The notes under the pieces are model-generated. The model ran no database searches and was not told where the DNA came from. It saw only the letters and a list, made by a program, of their open reading frames with translations. This document shows positions 1 to 7,451 of a DNA stretch of 17,041 nucleotides, piece after piece; the stretch's first letter is position 1, and every line of letters starts with the position of its first letter. Source of the stretch: JAQUGA01 sp964521105 (lineage in GTDB: Bacteria > Bacteroidota > Bacteroidia > Bacteroidales > WCHB1-69); contig CAZFPO010000058.1 of assembly GCA_964521105.1 (NCBI GenBank), positions 1-17,041 of the forward strand, given 5' to 3'. The position numbers were made by a program, and so were the translations under genes.

Positions 1-366
1 TTCAATTTCAATTTCATCAAAAAAAGTGTCGTCAAAAATACCAATCCAACAACTCGAAACACCAATTTCGGTAGCTTTTATCACAATTTTCTCCATCAAA
101 TAACCATAGTGAACTCTTGAGATGCTGTTGTTTTTTGTTTTTCCAAGCAAGTAGGTGTTATGGCCTTTTATCATTCCATAATTGAGCTTAAGTTCCTTTG
201 GGCTATTAAGTTTTTCGATAATTGACAACTCTATGTTTTCATTTGGAAATAGGCTTGTGCTATTCGTTATAGTATTTTCGAGAATTTTTAAATCGTCCGA
301 TTTTAGTAATATTGTTTGGAAATTTCTGCACGAAATTCTTGCTTTTATAGCATCTATTGATGTCAT
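1..366 (-). CDS. Nitroreductase family protein (TM1586-like), N-terminal part, cut by window edge
   Basis: This reading frame starts at the ATG at 366 on the minus strand and stays open for 122 codons to the window edge, so the C-terminal part lies outside. The start resembles the nitroreductase fold: a short helix followed by RISCRNFQ (residues 10-17), the place where these FMN enzymes carry an SxRxF/Y motif. Later come YGMIKGHNTYLLG (about 81-93) and, near the edge, the hydrophobic stretch IGVSSCWIGIFDDTFF. The SxWIGxFD pattern is typical of the putative TM1586-type nitroreductases, which bind FMN and are expected to use NAD(P)H. Substrate and physiological role cannot be inferred. The start codon lies 61 bases from the end of the broken FISUMP gene, which is on the same strand. 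I see no convincing promoter in that gap. Family assignment is from recognised motifs only. Confidence 0.72.
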   Translation of the reverse strand, partial: MTSIDAIKARISCRNFQTILLKSDDLKILENTITNSTSLFPNENIELSIIEKLNSPKELKLNYGMIKGHNTYLLGKTKNNSISRVHYGYLMEKIVIKATEIGVSSCWIGIFDDTFFDEIEIE

Positions 367-427
367 TTTGGGAATTTATAATAATAGGAAAGTAAATTTT
401 AAAACTTAATTTTAAATAATATTTTTA

Positions 428-544
428 TCAGTCCTTTATACATCGAACTGGCAACGCAAAATTTTTGGGGATTTCTTGAATTACAATGTTCGTCGAGTTA
501 AAATTAACACTTCGACAGATAACATTTTCCGATTTTACATCTGC
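428..544 (-). pseudogene. C-terminal remainder of the FISUMP gene beyond the premature stop
   Basis: Directly after the TAG at 547-545 the same frame runs open for 38 codons and ends in TGA at 430-428. Its last residues read ALPVRCIKD, which matches the standard FISUMP ending (usually xFSVRCVKD). Before it comes a charged and polar stretch with CRSVNFNSTN, where the family usually has YR-L-Y/F-x-S/N. The original gene therefore ran 428-1093 (221 codons plus stop), and the TAG replaces one sense codon. TCG for serine (WWS) would need only a single base change. It could be a real nonsense mutation, a sequencing or assembly error, or programmed read-through. The window's rhodanese gene ends in TAG, which argues against genome-wide reassignment of TAG. 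Confidence 0.8.
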
Positions 545-1093
545 CTACCACCAAGTTGTTGAGTTTCCCTTATCGATATATTCGCCATTTGCATTACGAA
601 TTCCACTTGGAAGGGCAGAAAAACCACTTTCGTTATTTGCTCCCGTGTTAGGAGAATTCCAATGAGAAGTGCCCATCTCTTTTAAACGACCTCCAGCCTG
701 AGCTTCTCCCTCTAAATAACTCGTTAATTTTGCCCAATTGCCTTCATTAGGCAAGTGCCAGCCTGCGGGACAGGATGTTTTTGCCGTTTCCCATTCGTAT
801 AAATAACCATATTTTTTTACATTTTCCTGATTGTTATCATAAGAAAAAACTCCTGAACTAGCTTTAAATTGCAAATTATCGGCAAACCAAGTTTGATCGC
901 CAAAGGTAACAATGGTGTAAATTTTACGGTCGCGTGAATCTGTAAAACTTCCATATTCCGAAACAATAGGCTTATATATCCATCTACCATTATTCATAAT
1001 TACAATGGTTCTACCACTTTTTATTTTTACCTCTTCTTGTGCAAATATATTGCTACACCAAAAAACTACTACTAACAAAAATACTTTCTTCAT
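545..1093 (-). CDS. Secreted FISUMP-domain protein, truncated by an in-frame TAG
   Basis: The 182-residue product begins with a clear signal peptide (MKKVFLLVVVFWCSNIFAQ, cleavage probably after Ala18), so it is exported. Residues 20-45 form a small beta region with RTIVIMNNGRWIYKP. From about residue 47 it matches the FISUMP domain (Fibrobacter succinogenes major paralogous domain): DxRDxKIYxxVxxGxQxWFADNL (51-74), YGYLYEWETA (95-104), CPAGWHLPNEGNW (108-120), and SGFSALPSGIRNANG (156-170). The function of FISUMP proteins is not established; they are common as secreted or surface proteins in Bacteroidota and Fibrobacter. The frame stops at WW followed by TAG, exactly where the family normally continues WWSS and ends about 40 residues later. 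The missing C-terminus is present downstream in the same frame (428-544). Translation to this point is probable, but the product lacks the last part of its domain. Confidence 0.75.
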   Translation of the reverse strand: MKKVFLLVVVFWCSNIFAQEEVKIKSGRTIVIMNNGRWIYKPIVSEYGSFTDSRDRKIYTIVTFGDQTWFADNLQFKASSGVFSYDNNQENVKKYGYLYEWETAKTSCPAGWHLPNEGNWAKLTSYLEGEAQAGGRLKEMGTSHWNSPNTGANNESGFSALPSGIRNANGEYIDKGNSTTWW

Positions 1094-1140
1094 GTTATAA
1101 AATTATATTTCTAACTTTTAAACCATTATTTTTTCTAAGG

Positions 1141-1148
1141 CAAATGTA
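1141..1148 (-). promoter_or_regulatory. Bacteroidota -7 element for the FISUMP gene
   Basis: Read on the minus strand this is TACATTTG, a perfect match to the TAnnTTTG element recognised by the Bacteroidota primary sigma factor. It lies 47 bases upstream of the ATG at 1093. No clear TTTG-type -33 element sits about 20 bases further upstream; that stretch is only T-rich. Confidence 0.45.
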
Positions 1149-1230
1149 AAATAAAATAGATATTAAAAAATGTTTTTTAGGAAAAGTGTTTTAAATCATC
1201 CTCGATTTTTATTTCATAATATTTTTTTTT

Positions 1231-1297
1231 CATAGTTTTCGGCAAATTGTGTTGGGCTTTTGTTTTTATCACATATTCCCCGAAATACAAAACTATG
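1231..1297. repeat. Inverted repeat just downstream of the yfhO-like gene
   Basis: CATAGTTTT at 1231-1239 is exactly inverted as AAAACTATG at 1289-1297. An inner pair, CGG (1240-1242) with CCG (1280-1282), could extend the stem around a short bulge. The structure begins six bases beyond the stop codon of the membrane protein gene. In the direction of that gene it is followed by a run of A rather than T, so it is not a standard intrinsic terminator. It may be an mRNA 3'-end hairpin or chance. Confidence 0.3.
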
Positions 1298-1302
1298 AGA
1301 TT

Positions 1303-3468
1303 TTATTTTTTGGTTAAATGCTCTCGCCTGCAAAAGCTAAAAATATTTTTCAGAAACAAAAAAATGATAAAGATTAACAATGTTAAAAAGGAAACCCAAA
1401 ACATAAAAATCACCTTTATAGGACGATATTCCATTGTGATAATATGTTTTCCTTTTGGAATTTTTATTCCAGTCATGTTAAAATTAATTTTCAATTGCTT
1501 CAATGTAGAACCATCTTCGCTTTTAGCTTCCCAATTAGGATAATAATTTTGAGCTATTACCATAATTTGTTCTGTTTTAGAATTTGTTTCAATTTTAAGT
1601 TTTCCAGGCTCAAAATTAATCAGTTCAACTTTTGTAGTTGAATCAAACAAATCGGGAGTTGTAAAATCTTCAAAATTGATGAATGCCGTATCTATTCCGT
1701 ATATTTTCGAATGACTTTGAATAGGCAAAAAAACGTTGGGACAAAAGACGAATTTCGGAATATACAACTCTAAATTATTGCACTTTAACGATAAAAGTAA
1801 TTGTGTATGTGTTTTTAACGCGAACGGATTGTAGCTATCGTCTGGGATGTTTTTCGAATACGTTGAGAGGTTTTGCCACAGCGGACCATAGTGATTTTCT
1901 TTTTCTTCGTTATAAATGGTTACTTTATTTGGAATATTGTATCTATGCTCAAATGAGTCTAACCGTTCTTCAACTTCACTCATTGTAAAAACTTTTGTAA
2001 TAATTGAATAAGGAGTATTAAGCCATGTAGCTGCTAATAAATCGAACATAATAATTAAAAAGATAAATGCAACTTTTAGTTTAATTTTTTTCCAACAAAT
2101 AACGATTGCAAATCCTATTAAAACAATTAATTGAATCGCACTTTGAAAAACCAAATGTTGAGAAAAAGTGCTTTCATTACTATATCGAAACGAATTTTGG
2201 AGAATAAAACTTTTTAAGTCGATATAATTACTATATCTTGAAACAAAAATAAGAGATAGAAAACTCACACCAAAAAGTGTTAAAATTATCCAAAATGCCC
2301 TTTGGGGTTTTAAGTTATCTTTTACAAACACCTTAAACGACCAAGCTGAAATAATTATCAAACTCAATATAGCAAATAACCGAAACAACGATGGAAAGCG
2401 AAATAAATTCAATAAGGGAATATGATAATATGTCCATTGGCGAAATGGAAGAGCATCACCAACGGCTAAAGCTAACATCAATAAAGAAAATAAAAATAAG
2501 CCAATAATCCACTTTGGCGGTTTCAAAAATAAGCCATAAATAACAAATAAAAGAGGAAGGATGCCAAAATAAGCATTTGCCATTGAGGGGTCAGTCTTAA
2601 AAAACTCATAATTCTTTACCGTGGTATAGGGTAAAATAAACGATATAAAAGAAGGAACTGAAAATGGATTTTCGAGCGCTTTTTGAACGCTTAACCCGCT
2701 ACTTCGGGTTATATAAGGCAAGGCTTCAAAAATGGATATAATTGAAACAGCACTAAACAAACAAAAAACAACAATTATAAGAACGTTTTTTAAAACAAAA
2801 TAACCAGCAATAGAATATTCCTTTCGAGCAATAAATTTTACTAATTGAAACAAACCCCCAATGGCTATCAAATAAAAAACTACAATACTAAAAGCCATGT
2901 ATCCCCCCGTAAATAGGAGAAATAAAAAAAATGAAACTTTAATAGCATCAATTGTTTGATACGTTTTTAAAAATTTCAAATAAAATAAAAAAATAAATGG
3001 AATCCAAGCTCCCGAAACAATCCACGAAAGATGCTGAGCATTACTTACAAAAAAGCCACACGAAAGGTAGGCTAACGCCACATAAAAAGCAATTTTAACT
3101 TCTTGAAATATAAATTTGGCAAGCAAGAAAGCACCCATAGAGCCGATAAAAGCATGAAAAACATATTCGGCAGAGAGATGATAAAACCCATAATATCCAA
3201 AGGCTGAAAAAATCCATGCTATCGGATACCACACCCCCGACTGAGGGTCGGAATGAATAGGCAAACCCATTGATTGATAAGGATTCCACAAAGGCAATTT
3301 AAAATTGTGTAAGCTTTCGGAAAGAAAATATCGAGTGGGTAAAAAATAATCAATCATATCCCACTTTAATGGATGACGAAACACCCAAATATAAGTTAAT
3401 ATTGACAAACAAAAAAGAATGGCAAAAACAACAAAATCAGTATTCTTTAGAAGTTTGTTTTTATACAT
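1303..3468 (-). CDS. YfhO-family multi-pass membrane protein (putative GT-C type)
   Basis: The 721-residue protein is mostly hydrophobic, with about 11-13 probable membrane spans. The first is at about 12-30, others fill the stretch from about 80 to 475, and the last is at about 692-713. The first external loop carries the family signature: WDMID (36-40), LPLWNPYQSMGLP (58-70) and DPQSGVWYP (74-82). This matches the YfhO/GT-C pattern in which an acidic residue after span 1 binds the lipid-linked sugar. Between the last core span and the C-terminal span is a soluble region of roughly 200 residues with YYPNWEAKSEDG, also seen in YfhO relatives. In Bacillus, YfhO is linked to glycosylation of lipoteichoic acid. 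Gram-negative Bacteroidota lack that polymer, so the acceptor here is unknown and a sugar-transfer role is inferred from family only. The gene is divergent from ssb and stands alone. Confidence 0.75.
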   Translation of the reverse strand: MYKNKLLKNTDFVVFAILFCLSILTYIWVFRHPLKWDMIDYFLPTRYFLSESLHNFKLPLWNPYQSMGLPIHSDPQSGVWYPIAWIFSAFGYYGFYHLSAEYVFHAFIGSMGAFLLAKFIFQEVKIAFYVALAYLSCGFFVSNAQHLSWIVSGAWIPFIFLFYLKFLKTYQTIDAIKVSFFLFLLFTGGYMAFSIVVFYLIAIGGLFQLVKFIARKEYSIAGYFVLKNVLIIVVFCLFSAVSIISIFEALPYITRSSGLSVQKALENPFSVPSFISFILPYTTVKNYEFFKTDPSMANAYFGILPLLFVIYGLFLKPPKWIIGLFLFSLLMLALAVGDALPFRQWTYYHIPLLNLFRFPSLFRLFAILSLIIISAWSFKVFVKDNLKPQRAFWIILTLFGVSFLSLIFVSRYSNYIDLKSFILQNSFRYSNESTFSQHLVFQSAIQLIVLIGFAIVICWKKIKLKVAFIFLIIMFDLLAATWLNTPYSIITKVFTMSEVEERLDSFEHRYNIPNKVTIYNEEKENHYGPLWQNLSTYSKNIPDDSYNPFALKTHTQLLLSLKCNNLELYIPKFVFCPNVFLPIQSHSKIYGIDTAFINFEDFTTPDLFDSTTKVELINFEPGKLKIETNSKTEQIMVIAQNYYPNWEAKSEDGSTLKQLKINFNMTGIKIPKGKHIITMEYRPIKVIFMFWVSFLTLLIFIIFLFLKNIFSFCRREHLTKK

Positions 3469-3568
3469 TTATGATGAACTGATTTATTTTATCATAGAAA
3501 ATTAAGTTGTAAAATTAGGTATAAAAACCACAATAATTTGTAAAATCGTTCAATTAAAAAAAATCGTG

Positions 3569-3576
3569 TATCTTTG
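3569..3576 (+). promoter_or_regulatory. Bacteroidota -7 element for ssb
   Basis: TATCTTTG is a perfect TAnnTTTG match ending 24 bases before the ssb start codon. A TTTG at 3537-3540 is too far upstream (28 bases) to be an ideal -33 element, and the better-spaced site at about 3549 reads only TTCA. It lies in the 132-base gap between divergent ssb and the yfhO-like gene. Confidence 0.5.
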
Positions 3577-3600
3577 TTTTAAATTATAAATAAACAAACT

Positions 3601-4050
3601 ATGGCAGGAATAAATAAAGTAATTTTACTCGGAAACTTAGGAAAAGACCCAGAAGTACACACATTTGAAGGAGGAGCAAAAAAAGTTAATTTTACATTAG
3701 CAACCACCGAATTTTACAAAGACAGCAAGGGCGAGCGTCAAAAACAAACCGAATGGCATAACATTGTTTGTTGGAGAGGTTTAGCCGATATAGCGGAACA
3801 ATATCTTCGCAAAGGAATGCAAATTTATGTTGAAGGAAAAATACGCTCACGTTCGTGGGAAGATAATGGTGTAAAAAAATATATAACCGAAATTGTTGCT
3901 GAAAATTTTCAAATGCTAGGAACCAAATCCGATACAGAAAACACCAATGTTGAAAGACCTTCTTCACAGCAAAATCCACCGAAAGTTGACCCTATTTCTG
4001 TCGAAGATACAAATATTGCTCCTCAAGAAGGAGACGACCTTCCATTTTAA
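3601..4050 (+). CDS. ssb: Single-stranded DNA-binding protein
   Basis: This is a 149-residue SSB of usual size for the bacterial tetrameric family. It coats single-stranded DNA during replication, recombination and repair. The OB fold covers about residues 3-107, with the classic opening INKVILLGNLGKDPEV (4-19), then FTLATTE (31-37), TEWHNIVCWRGLADIAEQYL (50-69) and KGMQIYVEGKIRSRSW (71-86). A low-complexity polar linker follows (about 108-142). The acidic tip ends in EGDDLPF, the docking peptide for exonucleases, PriA, RecQ and other partners. The start is the first ATG, preceded by a good -7 promoter element. The gene appears monocistronic, because a weak terminator-like hairpin follows it. 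Confidence 0.97.
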   Translation: MAGINKVILLGNLGKDPEVHTFEGGAKKVNFTLATTEFYKDSKGERQKQTEWHNIVCWRGLADIAEQYLRKGMQIYVEGKIRSRSWEDNGVKKYITEIVAENFQMLGTKSDTENTNVERPSSQQNPPKVDPISVEDTNIAPQEGDDLPF

Positions 4051-4060
4051 AATTGTAACC

Positions 4061-4083
4061 AAAAATAGCTAAATGCTTTTTTT
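4061..4083 (+). terminator. Weak intrinsic terminator candidate after ssb
   Basis: AAAAATAGC (4061-4069) can pair with GCTTTTTTT (4075-4083) around a TAAAT loop, with one T-T mismatch. The downstream arm is itself a seven-T run. The stem has only two GC pairs, so it is weak. Position, 11 bases after the ssb stop and before the next gene, supports the call. Confidence 0.4.
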
Positions 4084-4145
4084 GTAATTTGATAATTCAA
4101 ATCACTATCGAAACAATTATTCTAATAATTCTGTACTTTTGATTT

Positions 4146-5795
4146 ATGAAAAAAATTAAATTCATATATCTTGGATTAATTCCTTTTATTATTGCATCAT
4201 GTGCACAAATTATGGCACCTACTGGTGGCGAAAAAGATATTTTACCTCCAAAATTAACTAAAACTAATCCCGAAAATAAATCACTAAACATAACAAAAAC
4301 AGAATTTTCTTTTACTTTCGATGAATTTTTCATCATACAAAACCCAAGCGAAAAAGTCCTAATATCACCTCCCTTAAATTCTAAACCCGAGTTTAAAATT
4401 AAAGGCAAAACACTTATCATTTCACTTTTAGACACATTAAAACCAAACACAACTTATTCGTTAGTTTTCTCAGATTGTATAAAAGACATTACCGAAGGAA
4501 ATATTTTCCCAAATTTTACGTATGCTTTTTCAACCGGAAATAATATTGATAGTAACACCATCAAAGGAAAGGTTATCAATGCCGAAAACCTTGAAGTCGA
4601 AAAAAACATATTTGTTCTGCTTTACAAACAATCTACCGACTCCTTACCTTTAACCACTAAACCATACTATATTACTAAAACAAACGACAAAGGGTTGTTT
4701 ACATTTGGTAATATTACCCATGGAGATTATTGGATATATGCCCTAAACGACAAAAACAACAATTTAATTCGCGACCAATACAAAGAACCTTTTGCATTTA
4801 ATAATTCAAAGGTAATGAGTTGTTTGCCCAGCGAACAAAATGAGCAAAAAGAAATCACATTACGACTTTTTACCCCGCTTGATTCAACTCAAAGTGTTAT
4901 GCGAACTTATGTTGCTTCAAAAGGAGTTCAGATAATTGTGTTCAAAAACCCTCTAAAAATTCCAGAATTTAATTTTTTAAATAAGTCATTCGATAATCGA
5001 TTTATTTTTGAGTTAAACTCATATAAAGATAGCCTAAAACTATACGATACACAACAAACTTCGGACAGTATCTTTATTATTGCTAGTGACGGAAATTTTA
5101 AAGACACCATTTTTTTTACCACTCAACAAGAACCGCAAAAAAGATTTAGTAAAAAAGGATTTGAAGAAAAAAAACATTTGTCATTCAAACTCTATAATGC
5201 CGATGATTTATATAAAACTACTTTTCTTGAATTTGATTACCCAATAAACGAAATAAAGCATAACACCTTTTCAATTGTTAAAAATGGGAAAGATACAATA
5301 CTTGCAACATTAAAAATTCATGACTCACTCCGAAAGAAAGTTAGTATTGAATTTCTTAAAGAAGAAAAATCAAAATATGCCTTTGAAATAACCGACTCTG
5401 TTTTTTGGGGATTTAATCAGTTAGTTAACGATACCATTAAACAAACTTTCACAATTAAATCCGAATCGGACTATGGAAGTTTTTTTCCAAAAATTAAATA
5501 TACTAACACAACACCTGTAATAGTACTTCTTACCGATGAAAAAGGAGTTATTATTCAAGAAACAAAATTTCAATCTGCTTCAGAAATTGAATTTAAACAT
5601 TTATTGCCCTCTACTTATAGATTAATTTTTTTGTTCGACATCAATTATAATGGATATTGGGATACCGGAGATTACACTAAAAAGCAACAACCCGAAACTA
5701 AACTAGAATTCAATAAAAGAATTTCAATTAAACCCAATTGGGACATAGAAGAAGAAATTGATTTAGATAAAATGTTTGAAGAATTAATGAATTAA
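4146..5795 (+). CDS. Ig-like (SbsA/Big_5) domain lipoprotein
   Basis: The 549-residue protein starts with a lipoprotein signal peptide whose lipobox reads IASC, making Cys19 the lipidated residue. Directly after it comes the typical Bacteroidota opening MAPTGGEKDILPPKL (23-37). Residues about 34-131 form a Big_5-type bacterial Ig-like domain, with FSFTFDEFF (54-62), LISPPL (72-77), LKPNTTYSL (98-106) and YAFSTG (126-131). A second beta domain of carboxypeptidase-regulatory type follows (about 139-225; IKGKVINAE, then GLFTFGNITHGDYWIYAL). The C-terminus has LFDINYNGYWDTGDY, close to a calcium-binding-like DxNxNGxWD pattern common at this place in the family. It is probably anchored in the outer membrane; its molecular role is unknown. 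The stop is four bases from the meaB start, so co-transcription is very likely. This neighbourhood probably reflects shared expression rather than shared function. Confidence 0.8.
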   Translation: MKKIKFIYLGLIPFIIASCAQIMAPTGGEKDILPPKLTKTNPENKSLNITKTEFSFTFDEFFIIQNPSEKVLISPPLNSKPEFKIKGKTLIISLLDTLKPNTTYSLVFSDCIKDITEGNIFPNFTYAFSTGNNIDSNTIKGKVINAENLEVEKNIFVLLYKQSTDSLPLTTKPYYITKTNDKGLFTFGNITHGDYWIYALNDKNNNLIRDQYKEPFAFNNSKVMSCLPSEQNEQKEITLRLFTPLDSTQSVMRTYVASKGVQIIVFKNPLKIPEFNFLNKSFDNRFIFELNSYKDSLKLYDTQQTSDSIFIIASDGNFKDTIFFTTQQEPQKRFSKKGFEEKKHLSFKLYNADDLYKTTFLEFDYPINEIKHNTFSIVKNGKDTILATLKIHDSLRKKVSIEFLKEEKSKYAFEITDSVFWGFNQLVNDTIKQTFTIKSESDYGSFFPKIKYTNTTPVIVLLTDEKGVIIQETKFQSASEIEFKHLLPSTYRLIFLFDINYNGYWDTGDYTKKQQPETKLEFNKRISIKPNWDIEEEIDLDKMFEELMN

Positions 5796-5799
5796 CGAA

Positions 5800-6921
5800 A
5801 TGACACAAGAAGACAAATCGTTTAAATCGGCTTTAAAAGTAAACGAGGGAATTGAACAACCCTCGTCAATTAATCCTTATTCAAGCAAACGAAATGTCAA
5901 AAAGAAAAAACTAAGCAAGGAAGAATATTTAAGAGGAATTCTATCTGGAGATAGAGTAATAATGAGCATGGCAATAACGCTGATTGAAAGCTCATTACCC
6001 GAGCATTATTCAATGGCACAGGAAATAATTAATGCCTGCCTGCCATATTCTGGAAATTCGGTTAGAATTGGAATAACCGGAGTTCCGGGTGTGGGAAAAA
6101 GTACATTTATCGAATCATTTGGAAAATCATTGACATCAAAAGGACACAAGGTAGCCGTATTAGCCGTTGATCCAAGTAGCGAAAAATCGAAGGGAAGTAT
6201 TTTGGGCGATAAAACTCGAATGGAAGCTTTATCCGTTGATGTAAACGCATTTATACGACCATCGCCCTCTGCTGGCTCATTAGGAGGAGTTACTCGAAAA
6301 ACTCGCGAAACAATAATAATTTGCGAAGCCGCAGGTTTCGACCGAATAATTATTGAAACAGTTGGTGTTGGTCAATCCGAAACTGCCGTACACTCAATGG
6401 TTGATTTCTTTTTACTACTAATGTTGGCTGGAGCAGGCGATGAACTTCAAGGTATTAAACGAGGAATAATGGAAATGGCTGACTTGTTAGTAATCAACAA
6501 AGCCGATGGCGATAATATTGACAAAGCAACTCTTGCAAAAAGTCAATACTCTTCGGCTCTTCGTATGTTTCCTCCAAACGAATCAAATTGGAATCCAATT
6601 GCCGAAACTTGTTCCTCAATAAACAATATCGGAATTGATAAAATTGAAAATATTATTAATGAATATGTAAACAATACTAAATCAAACGGTTATTTCGATT
6701 TTAATAGAAATAATCAAGCTGTTTTTATTTTTATCGACTTTATTAATCGTATATTAAATCAACAATTTCATCAATCAAAAGTGATAAAACCCCTTATTGA
6801 AAAAGCCAAAAACGAAGTTTTGAAAGGCAATATTAGTCCGTATATTGCCGGTCAAAATCTTTTGCATAAATATTTTGCAGATATTCAAAAAGGCGAAATA
6901 GCATATAATTTTGATGAGTAA
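5800..6921 (+). CDS. meaB: Methylmalonyl-CoA mutase-associated GTPase MeaB
   Basis: This is a 373-residue cytoplasmic G3E-family GTPase of the MeaB/ArgK type. Family members act as G-protein chaperones: they gate adenosylcobalamin loading into methylmalonyl-CoA mutase and protect it from inactivation. The G motifs are intact: Walker A GVPGVGKS (94-101), VLAVDPSSEKSKGSILGDKT (120-139) with the conserved GDK/RxRM switch region, FIRPSPSAGSLGG (151-163), the Walker B/switch II stretch ETVGVGQSE (186-194), and NKAD (233-236) as guanine-specificity motif. The C-terminal helical arm (about 305-373) is used for dimerisation in relatives. The N-terminal 38 residues are basic and poorly conserved, but the first ATG, four bases after the previous stop, is the natural start. 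No mutase subunit is in the window; the partner should be encoded elsewhere in the genome. Confidence 0.95.
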   Translation: MTQEDKSFKSALKVNEGIEQPSSINPYSSKRNVKKKKLSKEEYLRGILSGDRVIMSMAITLIESSLPEHYSMAQEIINACLPYSGNSVRIGITGVPGVGKSTFIESFGKSLTSKGHKVAVLAVDPSSEKSKGSILGDKTRMEALSVDVNAFIRPSPSAGSLGGVTRKTRETIIICEAAGFDRIIIETVGVGQSETAVHSMVDFFLLLMLAGAGDELQGIKRGIMEMADLLVINKADGDNIDKATLAKSQYSSALRMFPPNESNWNPIAETCSSINNIGIDKIENIINEYVNNTKSNGYFDFNRNNQAVFIFIDFINRILNQQFHQSKVIKPLIEKAKNEVLKGNISPYIAGQNLLHKYFADIQKGEIAYNFDE

Positions 6922-6939
6922 CTATTTATTTAGCAAATT

Positions 6940-7347
6940 ATGAATCCAATAGAATACCCCGAAATTTTGCCAGAAGATGCAATCAAACTAGCAGGACCCG
7001 AAACATTTTTTATTGATTTACGTGAAGAATTTGAATTTCAAGACAAACAAATGGATGTGAAAAATATATACAATTTTCCTCCATCTATCTTTGAAAATAT
7101 CTTATCAAAAATTCCAAAAGATAAAACTATCATTTTAATTTGTGCCACAGGAGTTCAAAGTAAAAGAGCTTGTGTGATTCTAAAAAAAAACAGATATAAA
7201 TCTTTTTTTATTTTAACGGGCGGAATAATTCATTGGGCAATGGAAGGATTCCCCATGAAATCAAGCCCCGATAATTTACCCGAAGATATTTTTAACCCTC
7301 ATGAATGTAAGAAAAAACACAATGATTTAAGTGATATTATTGATTAG
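6940..7347 (+). CDS. Single-domain rhodanese-like protein
   Basis: The 135-residue protein is one rhodanese domain with no signal peptide, so it is cytoplasmic. FFIDLREEFEF (23-33) is the conserved DxRxxxEF entry motif, KTIILICATGVQSKRA (62-77) carries the catalytic Cys68 in the six-residue active loop CATGVQ, and FILTGGIIHWAMEGFP ends the domain with the GG-xx-xW signature. Such proteins carry persulfide sulfur or act as sulfur-transfer partners. The usual GHIxGA loop after the first motif is degenerate (QMDVKNIYNFPP). The C-terminal tail has a cysteine and a histidine (PHECKKKH, 120-127). It starts 18 bases after meaB, so it probably belongs to the same transcript. It ends in TAG. Confidence 0.88.
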   Translation: MNPIEYPEILPEDAIKLAGPETFFIDLREEFEFQDKQMDVKNIYNFPPSIFENILSKIPKDKTIILICATGVQSKRACVILKKNRYKSFFILTGGIIHWAMEGFPMKSSPDNLPEDIFNPHECKKKHNDLSDIID

Positions 7348-7395
7348 TTAAACAACTTATTTTTTTAACTTATTAAATATTCTTTAAAAAAATCT

Positions 7396-7403
7396 TATTT
7401 TTG
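7396..7403 (+). promoter_or_regulatory. Bacteroidota -7 element for the large T9SS cargo gene
   Basis: TATTTTTG is a perfect TAnnTTTG match, 48 bases upstream of the ATG at 7452 and within the gap after the rhodanese gene. No good TTTG -33 element is visible about 20 bases upstream. It suggests that the large secreted protein has its own transcript. Confidence 0.5.
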
Positions 7404-7451
7404 ACAAAGAATATTAGCAATTATTAAAAAAACACCAATACCATATTTATT

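Noticed and set aside
182..409. A 75-codon plus-strand frame near the left edge
   Set aside because: The opposite strand carries the recognisable nitroreductase N-terminus over the same bases, and the plus frame has no features.
1177..1302. Open frame continuing past the YfhO-like stop, containing an 18-residue frame from the ATG at 1233 (MKKKYYEIKIEDDLKHFS)
   Set aside because: About 42 codons without a stop in the same frame as the upstream gene is mildly suggestive of a lost C-terminus, but the translation has no family resemblance and this length can occur by chance.
1247..1543. A 98-codon plus-strand frame over the 3' end of the YfhO-like gene
   Set aside because: It is antisense to a convincing membrane protein gene and has no promoter; it reads like the complement of coding sequence.
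4134..4141. TACTTTTG, a perfect -7 promoter match in front of the Ig-like lipoprotein gene
   Set aside because: It ends only four bases before the ATG, so transcription would begin within the coding sequence, and no -33 element is present. No later start preserves the signal peptide. Probably chance, unless the mRNA is leaderless.
4097..4450. A 117-codon minus-strand frame over the start of the Ig-like lipoprotein gene
   Set aside because: It overlaps a well-supported coding region with a signal peptide and known domains, and its own translation has no recognisable features.
7346..7368. GTTAA/TTAAC inverted repeat with a T run after the rhodanese gene
   Set aside because: The stem has five pairs, only one of them GC, and the T run is inside the loop rather than after the stem; it is not a credible terminator.
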